A stretch of 33,595 nt of DNA from Ignavibacteria bacterium (lineage in GTDB: Bacteria; Bacteroidota; Ignavibacteria; Tepidaquicellales; Tepidaquicellaceae): positions 1 to 33,595 of the forward strand of contig JAQTLX010000025.1 of NCBI GenBank assembly GCA_028714695.1. Reading direction: 5' to 3'. Under the pieces are notes generated by a model that saw only the letters and a program-made list of their open reading frames with translations, was not told the DNA's origin and did not search any database. Numbering within the stretch: the stretch's first letter is position 1; the number at the start of each line of letters is the position of its first letter. The position numbers and the translations under genes are program-made. This document shows positions 1 to 7,864 of the stretch, piece after piece.

Positions 1-707
1 GGCCCCCGAATAAACGGGAAACCTGCGGCCACTTAACAAGATGTTTGGCAACAAAAAACCCCGAAGTTTAGTCGGGGTCATGTGGACAGGGCTCCCGAAT
101 AATCGGGAAACCTGCGGCCACTTAACAAGATTTTTGGCAACAAAAAACCCCGATGTTTAGTCGGGGTCATGTGGACAGGGCTCCCGAATAATCGGGAAAC
201 CTGCGGCCACTTAACAAGATTTTTGGCAACAAAAAACCCCGATGTTTAGTCGGGGTCATGTGGACTGGGCTCCCGAATAATCGGGAAACCTTCTGTCATA
301 TAATCTGTTTTCAGGCAACAAAAAACCCCGATGTTTAGTCGGGGTCATGTGGACTGGGCACCCGAATAATCGTGAAACCTGCGGCCACTTAACAAGATTT
401 TTGGCAACAAAAAACCCCGATGTTTAGTCGGGGTCATGTGGAGACTGGGCTCCCGAATAATCGGGAAACCTGCGGCCACTTAACAAGATTTTTGGCAACA
501 AAAAACCCCGATGTTTAGTCGGGGTCAAGTGGACAGGGCTCCCGAATAATCGGGAAACCTTCTGTCATATAATCTGTTTTCAGGCAACAAAAAACCCCGA
601 TGTTTAGTCGGGGTCATGTGGACAGGGCTCCCGAATAATCGGGAAACCTTCTGTCATATAATCTGTTTTCAGGCAACAAAAAACCCCGATGTTTAGTCGG
701 GGTCATG
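1..707. repeat. 89-bp tandem array made of tRNA-Phe 3' end plus terminator
   Basis: Eight copies of an intrinsic-terminator stem start (CCCC) at 59, 148, 237, 326, 415, 506, 595 and 684, giving a period of 89 bp with one 91-bp step. Read on the minus strand, each unit has a TCCCGA/TCGGGA hairpin, then GCCCTGTCCA (identical in several units to the last ten bases of the adjacent tRNA-Phe, GCCCAGTCCA-like in others), CATGA, a CCCCGA/TCGGGG terminator stem, a T run, and a segment of about 25 bp in one of two versions. The array runs off the left edge of the window, so its full length is unknown. No unit contains a complete tRNA. Confidence 0.95.
678..702 (-). terminator. Intrinsic terminator of tRNA-Phe
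   Basis: On the minus strand, just past the tRNA 3' end, the stem CCCCGA pairs with TCGGGG around a 7-nt loop and is followed by six T. This is the array copy nearest the tRNA, and so the one most likely to end its transcript. The other seven copies lie further downstream on the same strand. Confidence 0.85.
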
Positions 708-780
708 TGGACAGGGCCGGAATCGAACCGGCGACACACGGCTTTTCAGGCCGTTGCTCTACCAACTGAGCTACCTGTCC
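708..780 (-). tRNA. tRNA-Phe (GAA anticodon)
   Basis: The reverse complement folds as a complete 73-nt tRNA. The acceptor stem GGACAGG pairs with CCTGTCC and is followed by discriminator A. The D-arm carries AGCTCAGTTGGTAGAGC. The anticodon stem ACGGC/GCCGT holds the loop CTGAAAA, so the anticodon is GAA (Phe). The T-arm is GCCGG-TTCGATT-CCGGC. The 3' CCA is not encoded beyond the discriminator (the next bases are CATGA). A TAnnTTTG box (TAATTTTG, minus strand, 808 to 801) lies 20 bp upstream of the 5' end, with TTG about 20 bp further up. Confidence 0.97.
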
Positions 781-800
781 AAAAACTTTGGTTAAGTGTA

Positions 801-831
801 CAAAATTACTGATTTTTTTTACTATCCGCAA
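801..831 (-). promoter_or_regulatory. Candidate promoter of tRNA-Phe
   Basis: On the minus strand ATTG is followed after 20 bp by TAATTTTG (808 to 801). This resembles the Bacteroidota-type TTTG/TAnnTTTG promoter and would start transcription about 15 nt before the mature tRNA. It is a pattern match only. Confidence 0.4.
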
Positions 832-909
832 TTCATAAAAATTTTTATAAATAGTTAATCGCCGAATATTATTCGTTAATCGTCAGTTACTAAATTATTT
901 TTAACCTTT

Positions 910-1209
910 TTGGTCTTTAGGGCTTTGAAATTATATTTTTTCATCAACGCAAATACAGGTTTTTTAACGAGCAATTCTGCAATATTAAAAAACACTAACG
1001 TAGTTAATAACTGGATTCAAAATCTTGTCAATACAGTTCATACATTTTACGTAATTCCATTTTTAAACATTAACACCGGATGTGCTGTGGGATTTCATTC
1101 TGCGGGTTATGTTTTGTATACAACATATAGCGGAGCGAACTGGGCAGAGACAAATATTCCTGTCTTAATACAAGATTTGCAATTTATACAATTCCGAATT
1201 CAGGTATAA
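910..1209 (+). pseudogene. Decayed YCF48/BNR-like beta-propeller fragment
   Basis: The 99-codon reading frame has no ATG at its start (TTG only) and no good ribosome site. It contains two imperfect copies of a repeat of about 45 residues: NTGF...AILKNTNVVNNWIQN and then NTGCAVGF...YVLYTTYSGANWAETN. These match the NTGxAVGxxGxILKTTNGGxNW pattern of YCF48/photosystem-II-stability-factor-like propellers common in secreted proteins of this lineage. Repeat-defining glycines are lost, there is no signal peptide and no T9SS domain. I read it as the remnant of a larger gene. The rest of 781-1385 is AT-rich with nothing else I can support. Confidence 0.5.
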
Positions 1210-1385
1210 TAAACCGCCGCAATTATACAACACCTATCCTAATTCGGAATAATCAACAATGATCTTTCAATCGTAATTACTGTGCTGTGTTATATCATAA
1301 AGAATTGAAAATATCGCAGGGTTTATATATTATTACAAGCAATATATTGATTATTTATAATTACAATTATATTATTATAACATAA

Positions 1386-2771
1386 ATGCTTAGAAATTCC
1401 GCACCCGGAAGAAAATACATTTTCATTTTATTATCCGCCCACTTTCTTTTATGTCTCTTTGTATATTTTAATACCAATCTGTTTCTGGAGATTTCGGAAT
1501 CCGGCGCTGTTTTTAAAACTTACAATTCTCTGCTTAACGGCGAATTAATTCTTCCGTTTCAGTCTTATTATTTCCTGTCCCCCGCTTATGTCGCCTTTTT
1601 TATAAATTATATTTTTGGCGGCGGAGTTTCTTACTATTTTATTTTTCAATGCCTGCTCTCTACGGTCACAGTCTATATAGTCTACAAAATTATTCTTTAC
1701 ATAACCAATTCGGGCAAATCCGCTTTTATTGCGGCGCTGCTTACCGTTATATATACTGAATATGTTTTGCTGGCGTCCGTTTTCTATAATCAACTCTTCG
1801 ATATATTTTTTGTTTCTCTGTTTCTGCTGATTTTGTTTCACTTTGAAAACGAAACAAAAGCAAAGAAAATATCGGCTTATACTTTTTTGCTGCTGCTCGA
1901 AATTTATGCTTCGATGTACTTCAGAAAATCTCTGATGTTCATATACATGATTTTTATTATCCTGATGATATTTAATTCAAAGGATAAAAAGTATCTGCTG
2001 AAATATTCGATACTTACAGTTTCTTCCTTTGTAATACTGTTTTTCTTCAATCCTTATAAGATGTTCAATTCCGCCTATATAGATAATACGGAAACATTAT
2101 TCTGGGGGCATACGCTTTACGGCGGTCCCGGCGGGGAGGCGGCATTCCTGTTTCCGGAAAACGAAGAAAGATATAATCAAAGAATGAAAGAATATTTCGA
2201 AAGAAATCACATCGGCGCTCTTACACGCGAAGCAGTCGATGGTTTTGAATTCGAGGAAATAAAAACTTTTGTAAAAAACGAGCCTCATAAATGGGCGCTG
2301 CTGCAATTAAGGAAAATCATTTACACGTTCGGCGCCGTCCCCGAAAGGGACGGACTGCTTATGCTGTATAAAGGAAAAATTCATATACACTGGATAATCG
2401 CCGTTCTGCTGTTGCAGTTGCCTTATTCATTAATTTTGATTTTATTCCTTCTTTGCGTCGATTTGAGTTTTAAGGAGATTATTCATAACAGGTTTAAAAG
2501 AATTTTTTATTCCTTCGGATTATACCTGCTCGCCGGTATATGCCTCTTTGGTCCCTATCAGGAACGGTACAGACCCGTTATATTTATCTGTTTCTTCATT
2601 CCAATCATAGCAATGAATTTTAATGCAATAAAAAATTTATTCGAGAAAAAGAACAGGCGGGAACTGATTGTGAAAATAATTTTCGTTTTAATTGTATTAT
2701 CGATATGGATGTATCAGGCGTATGAAGCGCTATTCATTTATCACGACAGATACTTCAAGGTTATTCAGTGA
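1386..2771 (+). CDS. Polytopic membrane protein, probable GT-C (family 39-like) glycosyltransferase
   Basis: The 461-aa protein has roughly ten hydrophobic segments spread over its length, so it is an inner-membrane protein. The N-terminal part follows the layout of ArnT/PMT-like GT-C enzymes. After the first membrane segment comes a loop with acidic residues (E35, E38) followed by SGAVFKTYNSLLNGE, then an SPAYVAFFINYIFGG stretch resembling the family's PPLYPLLL...FG motif. A soluble region at about residues 235-315, with GGPGGEAAF, would face the periplasm. Such enzymes move sugars from polyprenyl-phosphate carriers to lipids or proteins; the substrate here cannot be read. The gene stands alone, and there is no clear SD in the AT-rich sequence before the ATG. 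The family call is moderate; the membrane topology is firm. Confidence 0.65.
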   Translation: MLRNSAPGRKYIFILLSAHFLLCLFVYFNTNLFLEISESGAVFKTYNSLLNGELILPFQSYYFLSPAYVAFFINYIFGGGVSYYFIFQCLLSTVTVYIVYKIILYITNSGKSAFIAALLTVIYTEYVLLASVFYNQLFDIFFVSLFLLILFHFENETKAKKISAYTFLLLLEIYASMYFRKSLMFIYMIFIILMIFNSKDKKYLLKYSILTVSSFVILFFFNPYKMFNSAYIDNTETLFWGHTLYGGPGGEAAFLFPENEERYNQRMKEYFERNHIGALTREAVDGFEFEEIKTFVKNEPHKWALLQLRKIIYTFGAVPERDGLLMLYKGKIHIHWIIAVLLLQLPYSLILILFLLCVDLSFKEIIHNRFKRIFYSFGLYLLAGICLFGPYQERYRPVIFICFFIPIIAMNFNAIKNLFEKKNRRELIVKIIFVLIVLSIWMYQAYEALFIYHDRYFKVIQ

Positions 2772-3127
2772 TTTATTTTTCAAAGCGCGTGAATATTAAG
2801 TTCTTTCTTCAAATAAATTTCTTATATTAGAGTTGTTATTCGCTATTCTCCGTGTGCATTACAGTTGTCAGCATTAATGTTTTTTTTATATTGAATTAAT
2901 AAAGGGGTACTGCTGTTGAATTTATTAATTCAAGACGTTAATTGCTTAATTAAAAATTCCGCAAAAGCACACCCTTTTATTTCTCGCCTGACCTCAGATT
3001 TTCTCCGTATTGCTTGCAGTTTAGGCAAAAAAATGTGTTTGAAATCGAAATTAAATAATTAACGGCGGAACTCTGAACTATTGTAACATTCAGTCCTGTA
3101 ACGAATTTAGGAACTAAACAAAAAACT
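2772..3127. other. Intergenic region, 356 bp
   Basis: I see no convincing gene. It contains an inverted repeat (TTGAATT/AATTCAA, 4-nt loop) at 2916-2933 and AT-rich flanks. It separates two same-strand genes and should hold the promoter of the T9SS protein that follows, but I cannot assign -35/-10 elements with confidence. Confidence 0.5.
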
Positions 3128-5902
3128 ATGAAAAAAATTAAATTTTTTACCTTGTCGGTTATATTATTGATTGCTGTTGCGTCAATAATACTTTTTCAGA
3201 ACTATAAGGACAACAAGTCTTTCGTAATGAGCGCTGAGAATAAACCGTTCAGCAGCGGTGACGATGATGACCCGCAGGCAAGAATAAGGCAGGAATTTAA
3301 AATGCTCCGGGATATTCACACGAACAAAATTCCCGACAATATTTTAAACCTTGAACAGCAGTTCGCTTCGAGACTTCCGAAAAATAACGACGGCGACAGT
3401 CCTAATTCTCTTGCATGGACTGAAAGAGGTCCGAATAACGTCGGCGGCAGAACACGCGCGCTGGCTTGCGATGTCGGCAATCCTAATATAATGATTGCAG
3501 GCGGTATCACGGGAGGTATTTGGAGGTCGGTAAATTCAGGCGCAGGATGGACAATCACAACAACAAATTCTCAATTGCACTCGGCTACATGCATCGCGCA
3601 GGATAAAAGAACGGGAAACACTTCGAACTGGTACGTTGGTACGGGCGAATGGATTGGAAATTCGGCAGGACAACCCGGTTCCGTAAACGCTTTTACCGGC
3701 AACGGAGTTTATAAATCGTCTGATAACGGTTTGAACTGGACATTGCTTCCTTCTACATCAGGAATACCGCCGGGCAGTTTCTCTTCAGACTGGCAGTATG
3801 TTTGGAGTATGGCAACAGACCCGTCTAATACGACCGAAGATGTAGTTTACGCGGCGACAGTCGGTTCTATTTACAGAAGTTCTAACGGCGGCGCGAACTG
3901 GACGCGGGTACTCGGAAGTTCAACTACAAGATCACAATCAACGGATGTTACGGTTACTACAAGCGGTGTTGTTTATGCTGCGGGCAGTTTTATAGCGGGA
4001 GGTCCAATGAACGGAATAAGAAGATCGACGGATGGTATTAACTGGGTCGATATAACGCCTGCAAGTTTTCCGCCTGCGTACGAAAGAATAGTTATTACAA
4101 CGGCGCCGTCAAACCAGAATGTACTTTACGTACTGGTTTCGGGTGTTCCTGTGAACGAACCTAACTCCGTTAACAGACATCAGTTATGGAAATACACATA
4201 CATCAGCGGAAACGGAACAGGTACAGGCGGAGTATGGGAAAGCAGAGGCTCAAATTTACCTCAGCCGGGACAAAATAATTACGGAACATTTAATGAACCG
4301 TTTGACAGCCAGGGGGGATACGATATGTTCCTGAGCGTAAAACCCGATAACGAAAATTATCTGGTGGTGAATGCTGTGAACATGTATGTTTCTCCTAACG
4401 GATTCGCAGCAACAACGGGCGCAAAGAGAATCGGCGGTTATCAGCCCGGAGGTGAAAATGATACGTATGCAAATCATCACCCCGATGTTCACTCCGGATT
4501 TTTCAAACCGGGAAGTAATGTGGAATTCATTTCGGGTCATGACGGCGGAATTTCAAGGACAGCCGATATAACAACAAACATTACAACGAATAACCCTGTT
4601 GCATGGACGTCATTAAACAACGGATACAACGTTACACAGTTTTACGCAATTTCAGCGGCGCCCGAAGCGGGCAATAACAGGCTCATCGGCGGTTTTCAGG
4701 ATAACGGAACATTTATGTCAATCAGCGGCTCGCTTGGAATTCCCTGGACAGCCGCTAACAGCGGCGACGGAGGTTTCTGCGCGATACCGCCCGCGGTAGA
4801 TAACAGACTTTATACTTCTTCTCAGAACGGCTTTCTTGACAGGTCTAATCTGGATTACTCAAACAGCGTGCCGATGAAACCCGCAGGCTCGACAAAACCA
4901 CAGTTTATAAATCCTTTCGTTCTGGATAAAAATAATTCATCGTTCCTTTATTTCGGCGGCGGAAATTCGGCAGCAACAACAGGCATCTGGCGAAACAGCG
5001 ATATAAAAAATGCAACCGTGACTGCCGGATGGACTTATCTTGCGGGAACCGATTTTGGCGACTCCACAGTAATGGTCAGCGCAATCGGAGTTTCAAGAGC
5101 AAATAATCCGAATGTTGTATATTATGGCTCCGACGGAGGAAATGTAAGAAGAATAACAAATGCAAACGGAACTTATGCGGTCAGCGGAGACTTGAACGCG
5201 GGACTTCCCGCGGGATACGTTTCATGCATAGCCGTTGACCCGGCGAATTCCGACAAGGCAATGGTTGTATTCAGCAATTATAATCTTGTGAAATTATGGT
5301 ACACGGATAACGGCGGAACATCATGGACTGCCGTTGACGGAAACCTGACTGGAGCAAACGGACCTTCTGCAAGATGGGCTGAAATATTTTACGTGTCCTC
5401 TACAATGCAGATAGTTCTCGGCACATCGACGGGTATATATTATACAGCGGCGCTGAATGGAACAAGCACCGTATGGACACAGGAAGCAGTTTCATCTATT
5501 GGCAACGTAGTCTGCGTGCACATGGACTTCAGACCTGCGGATAACATGCTCTTCGTTGGAACACACGGAAGAGGTTCATTCCAGACACAGATAAATGCGC
5601 CGATTTCTGTACAGCCGATTTCAAATGAAGTGCCTTCTGCATATTCATTGTCGCAGAACTATCCGAATCCATTTAATCCGAGCACAACTATTAAATTTCA
5701 GGTAAAAGATGCGGGATTCGTAAGTCTGAAAGTTTATAATATTGCGGGACGCGAAGTTGAAACGCTTGTCAATGAAAAGAAATCAGCAGGAACTTATCAG
5801 TTGACATTCAATGCGTCGAAATATGCGAGCGGAGTATATTTCTATCGATTAGCAATTAACAATAAGCCATTAGCGGTAAAGAAAATGCTGATGATTAAAT
5901 AA
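3128..5902 (+). CDS. Secreted BNR/sortilin-like repeat protein with T9SS type A sorting domain
   Basis: The 924-aa protein begins with a lysine-rich start and a hydrophobic segment (about residues 5-24), a signal peptide or anchor. From about residue 97 (WTERGPNNVGGRTRA) it has repeated blades of the type GxIYRSSNGGANWTRV, GVYKSSDNGLNWT and LWYTDNGGTSWTAV, which mark a BNR/VPS10-like propeller. The last 85 or so residues are a T9SS type A domain with NYPNPFNPSTTI, VYNIAGREVETLVN, SGVYFYRL and a lysine-rich tail KKMLMIK. Proteins of this kind are exported by Sec, cross the outer membrane through the type IX machinery and are anchored or released at the surface. The ligand or role of the propeller is unknown. 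Its 3' end and terminator are duplicated immediately downstream. Confidence 0.9.
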   Translation: MKKIKFFTLSVILLIAVASIILFQNYKDNKSFVMSAENKPFSSGDDDDPQARIRQEFKMLRDIHTNKIPDNILNLEQQFASRLPKNNDGDSPNSLAWTERGPNNVGGRTRALACDVGNPNIMIAGGITGGIWRSVNSGAGWTITTTNSQLHSATCIAQDKRTGNTSNWYVGTGEWIGNSAGQPGSVNAFTGNGVYKSSDNGLNWTLLPSTSGIPPGSFSSDWQYVWSMATDPSNTTEDVVYAATVGSIYRSSNGGANWTRVLGSSTTRSQSTDVTVTTSGVVYAAGSFIAGGPMNGIRRSTDGINWVDITPASFPPAYERIVITTAPSNQNVLYVLVSGVPVNEPNSVNRHQLWKYTYISGNGTGTGGVWESRGSNLPQPGQNNYGTFNEPFDSQGGYDMFLSVKPDNENYLVVNAVNMYVSPNGFAATTGAKRIGGYQPGGENDTYANHHPDVHSGFFKPGSNVEFISGHDGGISRTADITTNITTNNPVAWTSLNNGYNVTQFYAISAAPEAGNNRLIGGFQDNGTFMSISGSLGIPWTAANSGDGGFCAIPPAVDNRLYTSSQNGFLDRSNLDYSNSVPMKPAGSTKPQFINPFVLDKNNSSFLYFGGGNSAATTGIWRNSDIKNATVTAGWTYLAGTDFGDSTVMVSAIGVSRANNPNVVYYGSDGGNVRRITNANGTYAVSGDLNAGLPAGYVSCIAVDPANSDKAMVVFSNYNLVKLWYTDNGGTSWTAVDGNLTGANGPSARWAEIFYVSSTMQIVLGTSTGIYYTAALNGTSTVWTQEAVSSIGNVVCVHMDFRPADNMLFVGTHGRGSFQTQINAPISVQPISNEVPSAYSLSQNYPNPFNPSTTIKFQVKDAGFVSLKVYNIAGREVETLVNEKKSAGTYQLTFNASKYASGVYFYRLAINNKPLAVKKMLMIK

Positions 5903-6001
5903 TGAAATTATTTAATCAAAAGTCCGCCAATCTTTTTTGGCGGAATGCTGATTAAATAATGAAATTATTTAATCAGAAGTCCGCCAATCTTTTATGGCGG
6001 A
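5884..6001 (+). repeat. 57-bp tandem duplication of gene 3' end plus hairpin
   Basis: The last codons of the T9SS gene and the following hairpin are repeated. Copy 1 runs to 5944 and copy 2 from about 5944 to 6001. Each copy holds a perfect palindrome with 11-bp arms GATTAAATAAT/ATTATTTAATC around GAA (5893-5917, which contains the stop codon, and 5950-5974). Each also holds a second hairpin TCCGCCA/TGGCGGA (5923-5944 and 5980-6001). The copies differ by a 3-bp deletion and a few substitutions. Confidence 0.85.
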
Positions 6002-6041
6002 ATACAGGTTAAATAGTTTTATTCATAAACAAATTTTATGA

Positions 6042-6068
6042 AAGGCGAAACATTGTTTCGCCTTTTTT
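6042..6068. terminator. Bidirectional intrinsic terminator between convergent genes
   Basis: AAGGCGAAA pairs with TTTCGCCTT around CATTG and is followed by a T run on the plus strand; As before the stem give a short T run on the minus strand. It sits between the plus-strand T9SS gene and the minus-strand DUF4405 gene, so it can end both. Confidence 0.85.
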
Positions 6069-6084
6069 ATTTATAAGATAACTC

Positions 6085-6420
6085 TTACCTCACATGAAAG
6101 GCGTGTAAGGATACAAAACCAACTATTAGTATTACGAGCGCAAATGCCAGCAGCGCTTCTTTTTTAATCGATATGCTCTTTATTCTTTTTATATGCCTGA
6201 CCAGAGCATGCCAATTGTAAATCACATGAAACACTGCGAATATTGCGAATAATAATGCCGATGCATCATGAACCGACATCCAGAAATGACGTTCGACTGT
6301 CATAGCATCGAACTGCGTTAGATGATTCATATACCCCGAAAAAGGCAGAGCCAGTCCCGCGGTAAAAATCGCGACGGATACGAATGCGCGTTTGTTAAAT
6401 TTTTCCTGAGTTGTTTCCAT
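6085..6420 (-). CDS. DUF4405-type small membrane protein, cytochrome b-like
   Basis: This 111-aa protein has three hydrophobic segments (about residues 12-30, 51-70 and 88-107). Histidines are placed as in DUF4405/cytochrome b561-like proteins: RHFWMSVHD (H45, H51), FHVIYNWH (H65, H71) and a C-terminal HAFH. Paired histidines in adjacent helices could bind haem or a quinone site, which is inference from the family. It lies one base after the stop of the ferredoxin gene, so the two are almost certainly co-transcribed and may form an electron-transfer pair at the inner membrane. The Crp/Fnr gene upstream is a plausible regulator. Confidence 0.7.
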   Translation of the reverse strand: METTQEKFNKRAFVSVAIFTAGLALPFSGYMNHLTQFDAMTVERHFWMSVHDASALLFAIFAVFHVIYNWHALVRHIKRIKSISIKKEALLAFALVILIVGFVSLHAFHVR

Positions 6421-6421
6421 T

Positions 6422-6631
6422 TTAATTTGGTTTTTGTATTAATTCATATGCGCCGAATTCACATATTTTCAGGCATTTCTGACATCCTGTACAGTTCCCG
6501 GAATTAATCAGTTTCGCATGCTTATGCCATGGCAGGTTGATTCTGCCTATGACATTTTTCGCACATGCTTCGATGCATTTCCAGCATGCAGTGCATTTTC
6601 CGGTATTCAACTTTATGAATTCAGTTTGCAT
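6422..6631 (-). CDS. Two-cluster 4Fe-4S ferredoxin-like protein
   Basis: The 69-aa protein carries two full cysteine motifs, CTACWKCIEAC (C13, C16, C19, C23) and CTGCQKCLKIC (C47, C50, C53, C57), expected to hold two 4Fe-4S clusters. The final cysteine of each CxxCxxCxxxC set has no following proline, unlike classical bacterial ferredoxins. A basic, histidine-containing insert (LPWHKHAK) lies between the motifs. There is no signal peptide, so it is cytoplasmic or membrane-peripheral. It is the first gene of a pair with the DUF4405 membrane protein, which suggests electron transfer to or from that partner. The exact redox process is unknown. Confidence 0.85.
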   Translation of the reverse strand: MQTEFIKLNTGKCTACWKCIEACAKNVIGRINLPWHKHAKLINSGNCTGCQKCLKICEFGAYELIQKPN

Positions 6632-6666
6632 ATAATGATTAAGATGTTTTTCTTTCAGGTTATATA

Positions 6667-6674
6667 CAAAAATA
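6667..6674 (-). promoter_or_regulatory. Candidate -7 box of the ferredoxin/DUF4405 pair
   Basis: TATTTTTG on the minus strand (6674 to 6667) fits TAnnTTTG and lies 35 bp before the ferredoxin ATG. No TTTG element is seen 19-20 bp upstream, as would be usual for a promoter that needs an activator. Confidence 0.4.
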
Positions 6675-6698
6675 CGCAGGAATGATGTCAGCGGACGA

Positions 6699-6710
6699 TA
6701 ACAATTGTTA
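6699..6710. promoter_or_regulatory. Perfect 12-bp palindrome, candidate Crp/Fnr operator
   Basis: TAACAATTGTTA is a perfect palindrome between the Crp/Fnr gene and the ferredoxin pair. Its centre lies about 42 bp before the start point predicted from the TATTTTTG box, the position of a class II activator site. Assignment to the adjacent regulator is inference. Confidence 0.4.
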
Positions 6711-6720
6711 AGAAATACTA

Positions 6721-7275
6721 TCAGATCTTATTTCTTATACGGCTGAGTGATATAGGGGTAATGCCGAGATATGAAGCGATGTAATGCTGTGGAACTCGTT
6801 GTATTATTTCAGGATGCTCTTTGAGCAAATCCTCATAACGTTTTCTTGGATTATCTTTAATGCGGGAAAGAAAGAGATTTGCATAATTCGAAAGTCGTTT
6901 TAACATAATTTCAAAGAAATTCTCTTTGAGTTCAGGGTAACTCTTTCCGAGTTCTTCAAATACTTCACGGCTTAACATAACGACAGTGGACGGCTCTATA
7001 CTTTGCAGACTCATTTTGCTCGGTGTTTTGTAGAAAAAACTTTCTATGGATGCAACCGCCTGATTTTCAAAAAAGAACTGGAATGTGACGTCTTTCCCGT
7101 CATTGTTGAACCACATGCGCAGGCATCCCTTTTTAATGAAGTACATATGTTTCGATACCTCGCCCTCGCTAAGCAATGTCGCCTTCGAAGGAATTTTCAC
7201 TTCACGGAAATAGTTTTTATACTTTCCCCAATTTTCCGTATCGTTTTTGAGCAGGTTTATGAGTTTTGTAAACAT
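6721..7275 (-). CDS. Crp/Fnr-family transcription regulator
   Basis: The 184-aa protein has the cyclic-nucleotide-binding fold expected of Bacteroidota Crp/Fnr proteins. A beta-roll region (about residues 20-110) contains LLSEGEVSKHMYFIKKGCLRMW and QAVASIESFFYKTPS. A long alpha-helical linker follows, then a C-terminal helix-turn-helix with QHYIASYLGITPISLSRIR. It lacks the N-terminal cysteine set of true FNR, so direct iron-sulfur oxygen sensing is unlikely; the effector is unknown. It lies 89 bp upstream of the ferredoxin/DUF4405 pair on the same strand and is the likely regulator of that pair. Confidence 0.85.
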   Translation of the reverse strand: MFTKLINLLKNDTENWGKYKNYFREVKIPSKATLLSEGEVSKHMYFIKKGCLRMWFNNDGKDVTFQFFFENQAVASIESFFYKTPSKMSLQSIEPSTVVMLSREVFEELGKSYPELKENFFEIMLKRLSNYANLFLSRIKDNPRKRYEDLLKEHPEIIQRVPQHYIASYLGITPISLSRIRNKI

Positions 7276-7401
7276 TGCACAGGGTTATTTACATTTTAAA
7301 ATACGTAAAAGGCACAATAATGTTTAGCAAAAATGAAATGCCTGCGGTATAAAACCAAATTCAGAGGCATCCCCTTGCAAATTAACAATAATGTGTTTAT
7401 A

Positions 7402-7415
7402 TTTGTATATACAAA
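7402..7415. promoter_or_regulatory. MarR-type operator, 14-bp palindrome, copy 1
   Basis: TTTGTATATACAAA is a perfect palindrome ending 4 bp before the ATG of the MarR gene. It overlaps a promoter-like TATATTTG box (7398-7405) that has CTTG 20 bp upstream. The identical 14-mer recurs at 7865-7878 before the next gene, which suggests autoregulation by the MarR protein. Confidence 0.6.
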
Positions 7416-7419
7416 CAAC

Positions 7420-7848
7420 ATGAGCACAACGAAATCACTTTTAAAATGCTGTCTTTATTTCACGTCGAGCAGTCTGGCACGCGAAGTGGAAAGAATTGCC
7501 GATGAAGAATTTAAAATCACGGGCATTTTCCCCTCGCATGCATTTCTCGTTATGCTTGTGTATGAAAATCCCGGAATCGGTCCAAAAGAACTATCCGATG
7601 ACCTGCGCCTTGCGCCTTCGACAGTCACACGTCTAACGGACAGCCTTATTAAAAAAGGTCTCGTGAAAAAGACATCTTCGGGAAAACTCATGAAACTGAA
7701 TCTGACGAAGAAAGGCGCCGAACTTTATCCCGTGATAAAAGAAGCCTGGAATAATCTTTATACCCGTTTGACCGAAATACTGGGTAAAAAGAACAGTACC
7801 GAACTCTCGGATACGCTCTACAAAACAGGTCTAAAACTAAAAAGATAA
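7420..7848 (+). CDS. MarR-family transcription regulator
   Basis: I chose the ATG at 7420 (142 aa) because translation from the further-upstream ATG at 7333 would run through the promoter and operator, and because MSTTKSLLK begins a normal MarR N-terminus. The winged helix is clear: a first helix region FLVMLVYENPGIGPKELSDDL, recognition helix LAPSTVTRLTDSLIKKGLV, then the wing KKTSSGKLMKLNLTKKG. Flanking helices form the dimer interface. Proteins of this family usually repress their own gene and a neighbouring redox or detoxification gene, and lose DNA binding on oxidation or ligand binding. The same palindrome before this gene and the next supports that arrangement. Confidence 0.85.
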   Translation: MSTTKSLLKCCLYFTSSSLAREVERIADEEFKITGIFPSHAFLVMLVYENPGIGPKELSDDLRLAPSTVTRLTDSLIKKGLVKKTSSGKLMKLNLTKKGAELYPVIKEAWNNLYTRLTEILGKKNSTELSDTLYKTGLKLKR

Positions 7849-7864
7849 ATTTTTTGTTCTTATA

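Noticed and set aside
1..707. CRISPR array
   Set aside because: The 89-bp units are nearly identical over their whole length, including the segments that would be spacers, and carry tRNA-end and terminator sequence. No cas genes are nearby.
708..780. Genomic island attachment site at tRNA-Phe
   Set aside because: The tRNA 3' end is repeated next door, but no integrase or island-like content is present and the repeats form a tandem array, not one distant direct repeat.
7333..7419. Upstream start of the MarR gene
   Set aside because: It would put 29 extra codons across the promoter box and the operator palindrome; the ATG at 7420 gives the normal family N-terminus.
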